Shown: positions 36,901 to 47,900 of the stretch, in pieces
Numbering within the stretch: position 1 is the first letter of the stretch
Layout: the number at the start of each line of letters is the position of its first letter
Assembly: GCA_016124585.1 (NCBI GenBank)
Contig: WGNL01000001.1
Location: 62,001 to 126,000 of the forward strand
Direction: 5' to 3'
DNA from: Bacteroidota bacterium
Lineage (GTDB): Bacteria; Bacteroidota; Bacteroidia; Chitinophagales; Saprospiraceae
DNA: 64,000 nucleotides
The notes under the pieces: model-generated
Told to the model about the DNA's origin: nothing
Database searches by the model: none
What the model saw: only the letters and a program-made list of their open reading frames with translations
Made by a program: the position numbers and the translations under genes

Positions 36901-38614
36901 GATTTTTACCCAATTAAGTTCAGAAGCGGAAAACCAAGCTGCTATCGTACAAATTCGGAACATTTCTGTCCAAGGATTTGAGTTGAGACTTGCAGAGCAA
37001 GAAGCCTCTACAGGTTCCCACCTGCCCGAAACCGTCTCTTGGATGGCCGTGGAAAAAGGGACTACCTACAATTCTAGTTTTGCTTGGGAAGCAGGCTCAA
37101 TTGCAAATGCAACCAGCTCAACTACGGCTTTCAATTTCACCTTACCCTTTTCTTATGCACCTGGTTTGATTGCAACGCAGCAGACCACCACCGAAGTAGA
37201 TCCGACCACACCGCGTTTTCAAAACCTATCCGCTACAGGAGCGCAAATAAAGCTTGGTGAGGAAAGTTCCAAAGATGGTGAAACCATTCATGGAGTTGAA
37301 AAACTTGCATACCTGGCAGTGACCTCTGGTGTGGACATTACCGATAAAAATGGTGATTTTGTTGGCGAGACAGGAACGCTTAGCCTGACAAATGCTTGGG
37401 CTAGTTTCCCCATGCAACACAAGTACACAAAACCAATTGTCATCATGGGGGGTGTAACACTACATGACGGCGACCCGGTTACTGTTCGGGTGAAATCAGT
37501 GACTGCCAATAGTTTCCAAGCAAGATTGCAAGAATGGACTTACCAAGATGGAACCCATGATGTGGAGCAAGTCACTTACCTAATACTGGAGGGCAGCATC
37601 CCATTTGATCAGGGTTACTATTGTGATGGTAAGGCGACCAACTTGATTCCGAACCAGACCATTTTTGCTCACGATAATTGCGACAGTCAAGTTGATTTTG
37701 GTGAAACAGAAGTAGAGCAGATGCAAGCAACTGGCATGTTGACGACCCGCACTTGGGCGGCCATTGATGATTGTGGAAAAACAACAGTTGCCAGCCGAAA
37801 CGACACCTGTACTATTGCGGCATTTCATTTGAAAACTATTTTGCACGGTGCATTTTTTGGAAATGGGGGTGGCGTGCTGATGCGGGATGATTTGCGAACA
37901 AAAGACTTATTGCCGACGATGGAGCCTTTCACGGCTCTTTCATCCAAGTTTAAACACAAAGGGAAGAGTGGGGGAGAAGTGCTCCAGTCTTCACTTTTGC
38001 AGGTCACAGGCCCAAATGCCATTGTGGATTGGGTTTTTGTAGAGGTGCGGGATTCGGTTTCGAGTGGAAATGTGCTCGCCACACGGTCTGCCCTGCTCGA
38101 AAGGGATGGGGATGTGGTGACAGTAGATGGTTCGGATTTGTTGGTTTTCCCAGAGCTGAAAGAAGGGAATTACTACGTAGCCGTGCGCCACCGTAATCAC
38201 CTTGGCTTGATGACAGATGCTACCCTGTATTTGAGTTCGCTCGCTCCGCCTTCCATTGATTTCACTGACCCCAACTTTGGGGCGAAAGGCTGGAATGAAG
38301 CTGGGAAACTGGTCAGTGGAATACGCATGAACTGGGGAGGTGACTTCAACAGTGACCGCCAGGTAATTTACCAAGGCCCTGGCAACGACATCTTTTATCT
38401 TTTTTCAAGGGTAGTAGCGGACCCCTTGAATACATCTGGCTTGGCCAATTTTATCAGTGTCGGCTATGACCGCAACGATATGAACTTGGACGGCAACATC
38501 ATCTACCAAGGCCCTGGCAACGAGCGGGCAATGTTGCTGTACTATTCCATTTTGGGTCATCCTGCTAATGGCTCCTTCCTTGCTAACTTTATCGTGAGGG
38601 AACATTTGCCCTAG
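33953..38614 (+). CDS. Large modular secreted protein with propeller-like head and dockerin-like C-terminus
   Basis: 1553 residues, the shortest of the three tail-sharing paralogues. Signal peptide (about 11-31); a linker motif; a beta-propeller-like region (about 113-345, repeated YY/W-rich strands such as NLVYYCSG and GNTWAGS); a region of about 110 residues; three PKD-like domains (about 485-740) with linkers; then the constant tail: Big_9-like (about 768-858), HYR-like, H-lectin-like repeats (about 940-1215), MRDDLRTKDLLPTMEPFT, VDWVFVEVRD with HRNHLG, and the dockerin-like pair (DFNSDRQVIYQGP, DMNLDGNIIYQGP). Four NGIDDD-type linkers. An ATG at 33943 opens a two-codon frame (Met-Ser-stop) ending one base before this start. 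No T9SS sorting signal is recognised. Confidence 0.88.
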   Translation: MGLLQTQTLNSKLCVLTLFMLTSLLHPAIANNPVDQSTPKHPISLATQQLNKLRLQLNKLISEKCHLSSPFSSISTAVCDSPELVTEICSNGIDDDGDGFVDGADPDCGCLQTIMMVARDNGKILSVNLATGGTSSVATSSPYVTGNLNALAANADDNLVYYCSGKKVYYWVPATGVHGQVADLNGQIGTLESLSSGGGEYFNGYLYLGTESGNPGISPRIWRLKLSADGKSGSGAPVNLNVPIPNQLSWGDMIATAEGGQVVIYGMAAAVTSYFFKFNVNTSQYTLIRNDLPTEMQIGVDINGNTWAGSLSSGSIQKINRSTGYFYGSIISFGGNIWDLTGPINCPQAVEICGNGIDDDHDGYTDNQDQDCLCPSITPNDAITRTICEGESVSFNVNTNAPNPPYSYIEYYRFDVPQANPYLSTDAKTWLGEFSNTNGTGTVTSNNFPNYSTANTTYYVYGCVKPAPQFPATCAPLVAYTIVVKPAATLSAGSDIAICNGTSANLSALANNAPAPFTYTWSNGLGTGASKTVSPTSTTNYTVTVSAGNGCTTTDNVIVSINPTPNVNAGADISICNSQSTTLTAVGSGGVAPYTYDWNNGLGSGAVKTITPSVTKTYTVTITGSNGCVSTDDVTITVNNCVENCNNGIDDDADGLVDCADPSCGITVSSDSYFSICAGAEVSFSVSATGGNGVFTYVWDHGLGTGQNKTVSPLVSTTYTVTVTPSAGCSETKSIQVEVVNCPEDCTNGVDDDYDGLVDCADPDCALVGAPQLADDNFTSCPGTVYTERVTYNDGNLKDPAFSIVSLPLHGNVTIDGTGKFIYTPSGQYCGNDSFVYQVCNQTSGCCDQATVNILFGDTQAPVMLNMPADLTISCDDEVPLPTQVFAYDACPGIYMEFSEATTEHSIGACESYDITRTWTATDLCGNQTVGKQIITVQDLTAPEIQRLYTLANDKKLISGNAALTSERWKYVSFPNTFASAPLIFTQLSSEAENQAAIVQIRNISVQGFELRLAEQEASTGSHLPETVSWMAVEKGTTYNSSFAWEAGSIANATSSTTAFNFTLPFSYAPGLIATQQTTTEVDPTTPRFQNLSATGAQIKLGEESSKDGETIHGVEKLAYLAVTSGVDITDKNGDFVGETGTLSLTNAWASFPMQHKYTKPIVIMGGVTLHDGDPVTVRVKSVTANSFQARLQEWTYQDGTHDVEQVTYLILEGSIPFDQGYYCDGKATNLIPNQTIFAHDNCDSQVDFGETEVEQMQATGMLTTRTWAAIDDCGKTTVASRNDTCTIAAFHLKTILHGAFFGNGGGVLMRDDLRTKDLLPTMEPFTALSSKFKHKGKSGGEVLQSSLLQVTGPNAIVDWVFVEVRDSVSSGNVLATRSALLERDGDVVTVDGSDLLVFPELKEGNYYVAVRHRNHLGLMTDATLYLSSLAPPSIDFTDPNFGAKGWNEAGKLVSGIRMNWGGDFNSDRQVIYQGPGNDIFYLFSRVVADPLNTSGLANFISVGYDRNDMNLDGNIIYQGPGNERAMLLYYSILGHPANGSFLANFIVREHLP

Positions 38615-38645
38615 CGATTTGTAAAATATTGTGCTATCCAAATTC

Positions 38646-38679
38646 AAGCGTGGCAAGTAGATACTTGTCACGCTTTTTT
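38646..38679 (+). terminator. Strong intrinsic terminator after the 33953 gene
   Basis: A 14-bp stem (38646-38659 with 38662-38675) with one G-U pair and a 2-base loop runs into a T run. Confidence 0.93.
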
Positions 38680-38973
38680 ATTGACCCATTTTTTGTTTGG
38701 AATGATTTTTGGCCAAATCGCTTCAATCCTAAGCCATTTTTCTTTCTCCCCCCTTTTGCACAGTTGTTTTCTAAAGCAATTGCTGTATCTCTTCGTCAAG
38801 CACTATTGACAACAAACCTGTTTTAAGTCTGTAACAACTCACCCTTGCCAGAAAGTATTCCCCCCTACTAGCTTTCTGCCTTCTCCGCATTTTATCATTT
38901 TTTTCAAAGCCGCACCGTGCGCCCTTCATTAGCGTTCGACGTGCAAGTGAGCTGATATTTTAATAAAGTAAGC
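38680..38973. other. Leader of the 38974 gene
   Basis: No gene is visible here. It has C-rich stretches (CCCCCC near 38745), TATTCCCCCCT at 38856-38866 (same 11-mer as 9568-9578) and no copy of the AACAAACAC motif found ahead of the three preceding giant genes. No clear -7 element was found. Confidence 0.4.
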
Positions 38974-41900
38974 ATGAAAAAGAGGAATACTTTACACAAG
39001 GGGGTAATGGCTATTTTTATATTAGCCATTCAGTTCTTGGTCACTGGTTTTTTGCCATGCAGCACTCACCATTTTGCGTTGGAAGTTTGGCAATCCCTAT
39101 CCGCTACACACAAGTTGCAAGCGTTTTTGCATCAAAATTCTTGTTCGGATTTTTTGTCTGAAACTACATCCGTTCAGGTTGCCCAACCTTATATCGGCAA
39201 CGACGAGACAATTTGCACAGGAGATACACTGGTTTTTGTAGCATTTCCAGACATCAGCATCAGCAACGATTCTATTCCGGGAGACTGGGTAGTTCGATTG
39301 CAGACGGGCAGCACGGCCAACCCCAGCATGGCCAGTGGCGACAGTATTTTGACTGTCGTTTTCACAAACACAACGGATAGTATTTTGGTCGACACCGTTA
39401 TTTTCAGCAATGCAGGCACGAGCGATACCGCCTTGGTCACGGTTTATCCCAATGCATTTTACACCTATTCCGATTTTATTTGCGAAGGTCAGACCTCGTT
39501 TTTCAATGGCCAATTTCTTTCCGTAAGTGGAACCTACTACGATACCCTTTCCACTTATCTTGGATGCGACAGCATCATAGAATTGGAGCTAACCGTTTTC
39601 CCGACCTCCACGGAAACCTTTAATTACACAGGTTGTGCAGGGGATGGCTTTTACATTGTTGTCAATGGAGTTGTTTACGACCAAAACCATCCCGTTGGAA
39701 CGGAGTATTTGCCAAACCAATACGGCTGTGATTCAATCGTGGAAGTCAATATGGCTTTTGAAAGCCTGACAGTTTCGGGTGTTGTTTATGATGTAACCTA
39801 CCCTGGTGGGGATGATGGGCATATCGACCTGACCGTCAGCGGCCCTAGTGAACCCTTTACCTATGATTGGAGTAATGACGGTCCTGAAAATCCAGACAAC
39901 GACCCCAAGGATATCACAGGTTTGGTGGTTGGGCAATACACAGTCACGGTGACCAACGCGACAGGTTGTACAGCCACTGCTGTTTTTCATGTTGAACAAC
40001 CGACTTGCAATATTTTACTTTCTGCTACCGCAACAGATGCCCTTTGCTACGCTGGCGCAAGTGGGACAATTGACCTGACCGTATCCGGAAGTGGTGCACC
40101 TTTCACCTACGATTGGTCAAATGATGGTGCTGATGTACCTGACAACGATCCGCAAGATTTGACTGGCCTGCCAGCAGGTACTTACACGGTTACGGTGACC
40201 GACAAATATGATTGCATTGAGTTTTTGTCGATTCAAGTTGGGCAACCTGACCCACTTGAAATAATTGGCAATGTGGGCAACGTCTCTTCTGTAGGTGCTA
40301 GCGATGGATTTATTGACATCACGGCGGTAGGCGGTACCCCAAATTACACATACGATTGGAGCAATGACGGTCCTGAAAATCCTGGCAATGACCCAGAAGA
40401 CCTGTTTGACCTGATGGCTGATACCTATATCGTCACAGTCACAGATGCCAATAGCTGCACTGAATCGCAGATTTTCAATGTAAATAATCCATTGATTTTT
40501 GACCTTGCGCTTCGCAAAACATTGGCAGTAGGGCAGTCAGTGGCAGTTCTGCCTGGCGAGGATGTAACTTTTACCATTACTGTGTTTAACCAAGGCCAGT
40601 TAGCTGCCACAAATGTCTTGGTGATTGATTATTTGCCCACCAATATGACCTTTTCAAGTTCACAAAATCCGAGCTGGGTAAACTTTGGGGCAGGCCCAAC
40701 ACTTTTTATCCCTTCGCTTGCCGCTGGCGCCAGTTATTCAAAAAACATCATCCTGAGTGTCAGTCCGACTGCGCCAAATGGAGCCATCAACAACTATGCT
40801 GAAATCAGTTCTGCGGACGACGCAGACCCTGATACCACCGGACCGCCAACAGACATTGATTCTAATCCCAATGCTTACCAATCGGATGATCCTGGTGGAT
40901 TGCCCGGTAGCTCTGCCGATGATGTGATTACTGGAGACGGAACTGGCGCCCCAGGCTCCAATGACCCTTTGACAGATGAAGATGATCATGATGGGGCTGC
41001 TGTGGTTGTTAGCTTGCCAAGCCTTACCCTCGGCAACCTAGTGTTCAAGGATTTTGACAATGATGGCCTTTACAATAATTTGGATGAAGGAATAAGTGGG
41101 GTAGAAGTTGACTTGTACGATGCTGGTTTAGACCATATTCGTGGTACCGGAGATGATGTGCTGATGGACAATCAAGTGACCAACTTTGCTGGTGAGTACA
41201 ATTTTATCACCTATTCCGAAGGCTACTATTATGTAGTTCTGAATGGAAATGGCATTCCAGCCAATTATATTTCTTCAACTGGTAATGGCGTTTTTGACAT
41301 GAGTGGTGCTGGGCCATTTGAGCCAGCTACTGGCGCCAATGATGATATTGACAATGTGGACGATGGCACACAATCCGGCATCTTAATCATATCAGAAGTG
41401 ATACAACTGGCATTTGGCACAGAACCGGATGGAGACGATAATTTCACTGTTGATTTTGGACTGTACGAGCCGCAACTGCCGCCAACTGTAAGTTTGGGTG
41501 ACCTTGTATTTTTTGACTATGAAAACGATGGTATTTTCAATAATGCTGATGATGGAATAGCGAATGTGGAAGTACAGTTGTACGACGCAGGTCCAGATGA
41601 AACCAAGGGTACCATGGATGACCAATACCTCGAAAGCCAATTTACCAATGGCTTTGGTGAATACTTATTCGAGGGATTGGAAGAAGGTTTTTATTACGTT
41701 GTCCTCACAGGTAATGGCATCCCTGCCAACTATATTTCTTCAACAGGAGACGGAATTTATGACATGGACGGTGCTGGGCCATTTGAACCAGCTACTGGTA
41801 CCAATCTAAACATAAACAACCAAGATGACGGAACACAGGTGGGTGATACCATTTCATCAGAGGTAATAGAGCTGCTGCTTGGCGATGAACCGGATGGCGA

Positions 41901-44900
41901 TATCAACCTAACTGTTGATTTTGGCTTTTACGAGCCTCAAATTCCGACGCTCAGCTTGGGGAACCTCATTTTTCACGATTACGAAAATGATGGCATTTTC
42001 AACAACACCGATGGTGGGATTGAAGATGTGGAAGTTGAACTCTACAGCGCTGGAGCAGACCATCTGGCAAACACTGGCGACGACCAATACATAGCCACCC
42101 AGTACACAAACGGCTTTGGGGAGTATTTATTCATGGGCTTGGGTGAAGGTTTTTACTTCGTAAAACTCACTGGCGTTGGCATCCCAGCCAACCATGTTTC
42201 GTCTACAGGAGATGGAATCTACGACATGGACGGAGCAGGTGCCTATGAACCAGCCACCGGAACTGACTTGAATGTTGACAATACAGATGATGGCACCCAG
42301 ATGGGGGCGATGATTGTCTCCGGCGTCATTGAATTGACTGCTTTCGAAGAACCCGATGTGAACGAAAATCGCACCTTGGATTTTGGCCTTTATGAACCAC
42401 AAATTCAACCAACGCTTAGCTTGGGCAACCTTGTTTTCAGTGACTTGGACAACGATGGGGTATTTAACAACTCAGATATTGGCTTGGAAGATGTAGAGGT
42501 TTCCATTTACGAGGCAGGTGCCGACCATCTGGCCAATACTTCCGATGACTTGTTCATCGAAACCCAAACGACCAACGGCTTTGGGCAGTACCTTTTCACA
42601 GGCTTATTGGAGGGTTTTTACTTCATAAAATTGACGGGAGTTGGGATACCCACAAATTATGTTTCCTCTACTGGTGACGGTATTTATGACATGGATGGAG
42701 CAGGTGCATACGAGCCTGCCACTGGAGTCGATGACAATGTGGACAATGAAGACGATGGTACCCAAATGAATACAATAATTAGCTCAGATGTATTTGAGCT
42801 TTCACTTGGTGATGAGCTGGATGGCGACGTGAATTTGACGGTTGACTTTGGCCTTTATGAGCCTCAAATTGAGCCGACAGTAAGTCTTGGCAACCTCGTT
42901 TTTCATGACAAAGAAAATGATGGCATTTTCAACAATAACGATGAAGGTATTGGAGGTGTGACGGTTCAGTTATTCGACGCAGGATTTGACCAAACCAGGG
43001 CAACAGCTGATGATATTTTCAAGGATAGCCTATTCACAAATAGTGCTGGGGAATACCTTTTTTCCAACTTGCCCGAAGGCTATTACTTCGTAAAGCTCAA
43101 TGGAAACGGCCTCCCCGCAAACTATGTCTCCTCCACTGGTGATGGTGTTCTTGACAACGATGGCAGCGGTGCATTTGAACCTGCAGTTGGTACAGATGGA
43201 AACATGGACAACGTAGATGATGGCACCCAAATTGGCAGTGCCATCTTATCGGATGTCATAAAATTGACCTTGGGTAATGAGCCTGATGGAGATGTGAACA
43301 ACACAGTTGATTTCGGGTTGTATGAACCCCAAATGCCAGCCTCTGTCGGCAATTTTGTATGGTACGATAACAACCACAACGGCCAACAGGATTTCAATGA
43401 AACAGGTGTTGAAAACGTCAATGTAAAACTTTTCAGCACAGGCCCTGATGGCGTGAAAGGCGGTACAGACGATTTTTTGGCTGCTTCGCAAACGACTAAT
43501 TCAAGCGGCGTTTTTTACGTCCAAAACCTGCTGCCTGGCACGTATTATCTGGTATTCAACCCACTTTCTTTTCCACCAAACTTTAGCCCAACCTTGCAAA
43601 ACTCAGGCGACGTTGCTACTGACAGCGATGCGGATGCAATGGGTATCACGGACGTATTTACTCTGGCATCCGGAGAGGTGAATGTTTCATTGGATTTTGG
43701 TCTTTTCCCAGCGCCCGCCAGCATTGGCGATTTTGTATGGCAAGACCTCAACAACAACGGCATGCAGGATGGTGGTGAACCGGGCATTGAAAATATTGCT
43801 GTCGTACTGCTCGACCTCGGCAACGATGGTATGATTGGCAACGACGACAACCAGATTGCCTCCACAGTGACGAATGCCAGCGGCCAGTACAGCTTTTCAA
43901 ATGTCATCCCTGGCAGCTACTATCTCGTTTTTGACCCAACGAGCTTCCCACAGGGTTTTGCGCCAGTGACTCAAAATGTAAGTGGCAGCGACAACAACGA
44001 CAGCGACGCCAATGCGATGGGCATAACAGAGGCTTTTCAAATCCATGCGGGAGACGTGAACAACACGCGGGACTTGGGGCTTTACTCGTCAGATTTTGAT
44101 TTGGCACTCACCAAGACACTCAGCCCTGGCCAATCCACTAGCGTGGATGTTGGCGACGAAATTTCCTACACCATCACGGTGACGAATCAGGGTGCCAATC
44201 CAGTGTACAATGTGAAAATCACTGACCATTACCCAGCCGGCTTGATTCTCAGCGCAGGGAACATGGGATGGAGCACGGTGGCGCAAAACACGGTGGAATA
44301 TACTATTGCTGGGCCCATCCAACCGGGCGATGCAGTGGCTGTGCAAATTTTGCTCACTGTGCAATACGCAGCCTCTGGTGCGACACTTCAGAATATGGCG
44401 GAGGTGACTAATGCCGAGGACATCAACGGCGATGTGATTACAGATTTAGATTCAACCCCAAACAACAACAACCCCGGTGAGGATGACATGGGAGATGTTT
44501 CCATCGAACTCATCCCACATGACCCGACAGGTTGGATTTTCTGTGAAAAAACGGGCAAAATCATCACAGGCGGAACCATCAGCGTGACCGGGCCGAACGG
44601 CATTCCGAACAGCCAGGTTTTCATCGTAAACGATGGCTCGAATGGCTACTACGAATTTTACACCGATGGTACGCCGGGTGTTTACACCCTCAGCTACACC
44701 CACCCGATGGGCTACCCGCTGAGTGTAACTTGCCCTGAAATGGCTGGGCCATTCGACCCGACTGGTCAGCCTGACCCTATTGTTTTCGGGGTGGACACGG
44801 TGAATGCCATGTACCTCTCCGACCCAACTTGCGTCAGCAATCCACATTACCTTTCATTCGATATTGAGCCGGGCGACCCCAATATTCACTTGAACAATTT

Positions 44901-47900
44901 GCCCGTTAGCTGTGGCTACATCAGCGCCATTGTTTGTGAAGACACCAATTTCAACGACCTGATTGATGCGGGCGATGCGCTGCAAATTGGTGAAACGGTT
45001 TACCTCTATGATTGTGCTGATTTGACCACGCCGATTGACTCCACAGTGACAGATGTGAACGGTCGTTACAGCTTCGATGCGTTGCTGCCCGGCGACTACA
45101 TAGTTGGGGTGGGGCTATTGCCAAATTACCGTTTTGTTTCCACTGGAAATATCAACCAGACTGGCTTTTCAGATTGCATGACCTTGGCTTGGGGCGACTG
45201 TGATACCACAAAAACCTTCTGCCGCTATGCCTGCCCAAGCATCGATGCGGGGCCGGATATTGACCATTGCTCCAGTGCAAATGCCTCGCAATTGGATGCC
45301 AATCTGGCCCACGGTACTGGGAATTTTACATGGACACCTGCAACGGGCCTCAGCGATCCAAACATCGAAAACCCAGTGGCTTCGCCAGCTTCCTCGACCA
45401 CTTACAACATCGCCTTCAACGACGGGTTTGGTTGCGTAGCCTTCGATACGATTTCGATAAATGTGGGCAGTTCAACGCCTTATCTAGCGAATATGCCAGC
45501 CACTGATTTGACTGCACAGTGTGCGCCGCTGCCAGTTGATGACCCCGTTTTTGCGGATGACTGCGATGCCAGTTTGACCATTTCAACCGACACAACGACT
45601 ACCCTCACGCCTTGCGGTTTTGTGCAAACCATCGACTGGACGGCTACAAATGACGAGGGTAACACAGCAACATTTTCGCAAACGCTCACCGTGGAGGATA
45701 CACTGCCACCAACCATGACAGCCAATCATGCTTTTTTCGGAGCAATTCTGGATGGCGACTCACTGACGGCTGATTGTTCCATGATTCCTTCGCTGGATTC
45801 CATCGGATTTGCTGCCTTCGACAATTGCAGCGCCACCACGGTCAATTTCACCGAAAACATCATCTACGGCGATTGCCCAACGGACGGATTTTACCAATTC
45901 CGCCACTGCGGCTGGACGGCGACCGATGCCTGCGGCAACACGGACAGCCTGTTCTTCTTTGTAACCATTTACGACAACGCTCCTCCCGTGCTAGCGCCTG
46001 CGCCAGCGGACATCACGGTGAGTTGCGGTGCGGTACCCATGCCAGCGATTTTGGGCGCAACGGATAATTGCGACGATTTCCCAACGGTCACTGTCACTGA
46101 ATTTACGACCTATGATAGCAGCGGCTGCCTCAGCCAAATTTTACGGGTTTGGACGGCGGAGGACGACTGCGGAAATACCTCAACAGATTCGCAAACCATC
46201 ACTATCACAGACACAATTGCTCCAAGCTTGGTGGGCGTACCTGCCGACTTAAGTTTGGATTGTAGCAGCCCAGTACCGGCGCCAGCTACTGTCACTGCCA
46301 GTGATGCTTGCGACGCAGACATCACGGTGATTTTCAACCAAAGTTATATCGGAAATCCATCCACAGCTTGCTATTCGATTGTCAGGACTTGGATGGCGAC
46401 CGACGATTGTGGAAACACAGGTTCTGCTTCGCAAACAATTATCATTTTCGACGATATGCCACCTATTCTGAGTGGTGTGCCTGCCGATACTACATACGAT
46501 TGTTCCACACCTGTGCCTTTTGCGGCCACAGTCACTGCCACGGACAATTGTGACCCAGATGTTCCAGTCGTTTTCAGTGAGGTAATCACCGGAAATTCTA
46601 GCACAGGTTGTTTTTCTATCGTCCGAACTTGGTCAGCAACCGATGACTGCGGAAATAACACCTCGGCTTCGCAAACAATCATCGTCAACGACAATACACC
46701 GCCACTGCTGAGCGGTGTTCCAGCGGATTTGACGATAGACTGTGGAACGCCAGTTCCAACACCAGCGAACGTTACAGCTTCCGACCTCTGCGATGCCAAC
46801 GTGCCAGTGGTTTACAATCAAAACATCAATGGAAATCCTGCCACTGCATGTTATGTGATGACCCGCACTTGGACAGCGACCGATGATTGTGGAAACAGCG
46901 TTTCCGCTTCGCAAACCATCACCGTGGAAGACCACACAGCGCCAACTTTGTCGGCCTATCCAGCCGATGTGACGGTAACTTGTGTAAGCCAAATCCCACC
47001 TGCTCCAAGCATCACTGCCAGCGATGATTGCGATACGGATGTGCCAGTGCTTTTTGTCCAATCTTCTACAGGAAACCCGGCTGGCTGCAATTACCAACTG
47101 ATGCGTACTTGGGGTGCTGCCGATGATTGTGGAAATTCAGTTTCCTGGACGCAGACCATCACGGTCAACGATGACGAACCCCCAGTGTTGGTTTCGGTTC
47201 CTGCAGATGTAGTCATCAATTGCAGTGACCCTGTGCCAACGCCAGCCAGCGTGACAGCTACCGACAATTGCGACCCGAGCGTCTCGGTTTCTATGTCGAC
47301 AAACTATGTTGGCGACTCGACCTCTGGCTGCTACATCATCAACCGCACTTGGACGGCGACAGATGATTGTGGCAACTCCGTTTCAGCTTCACAAAAAATT
47401 ACAGTACGTGACCTGATTGCCCCAGATTTGATTGGCGTGCCGAACAACGGCTCAGCCAACTGCGACAACCTACCGGGTGACAACGTGACCGCCATCGACA
47501 ACTGTGATGCCAACGTGGTCGTGGTAATTACCGACCAAGTTCAATCTAGCGTAAATGGTTGCCCTACTCAAATCCTCCGAAGGTGGACCGCTACGGACGA
47601 TTGCGGAAACACCCGCATCGCTTCCCGCACTTTCAATGTGAGCAACACTGATGTGCCAGTTATCACTATTTTGGAGCCAAGCCTTGCCAGCGTGCAGGAC
47701 GGAGACACCTTGTATCTTGAATGCGACGACCTACCTGGCTTGAGTGCGGCTAGTGCCATCGGTTCTGAGGACTGTTGCGGAGCGCCAACCATCACTTTCC
47801 ATGAAACGGCAGTGGCTGGCAACTGCCAAACCAATGGCTACATGGCCATGATGCATTGTGGATGGACAGCTACTGATTGTTGTGGCAATACTGGCAGCCT

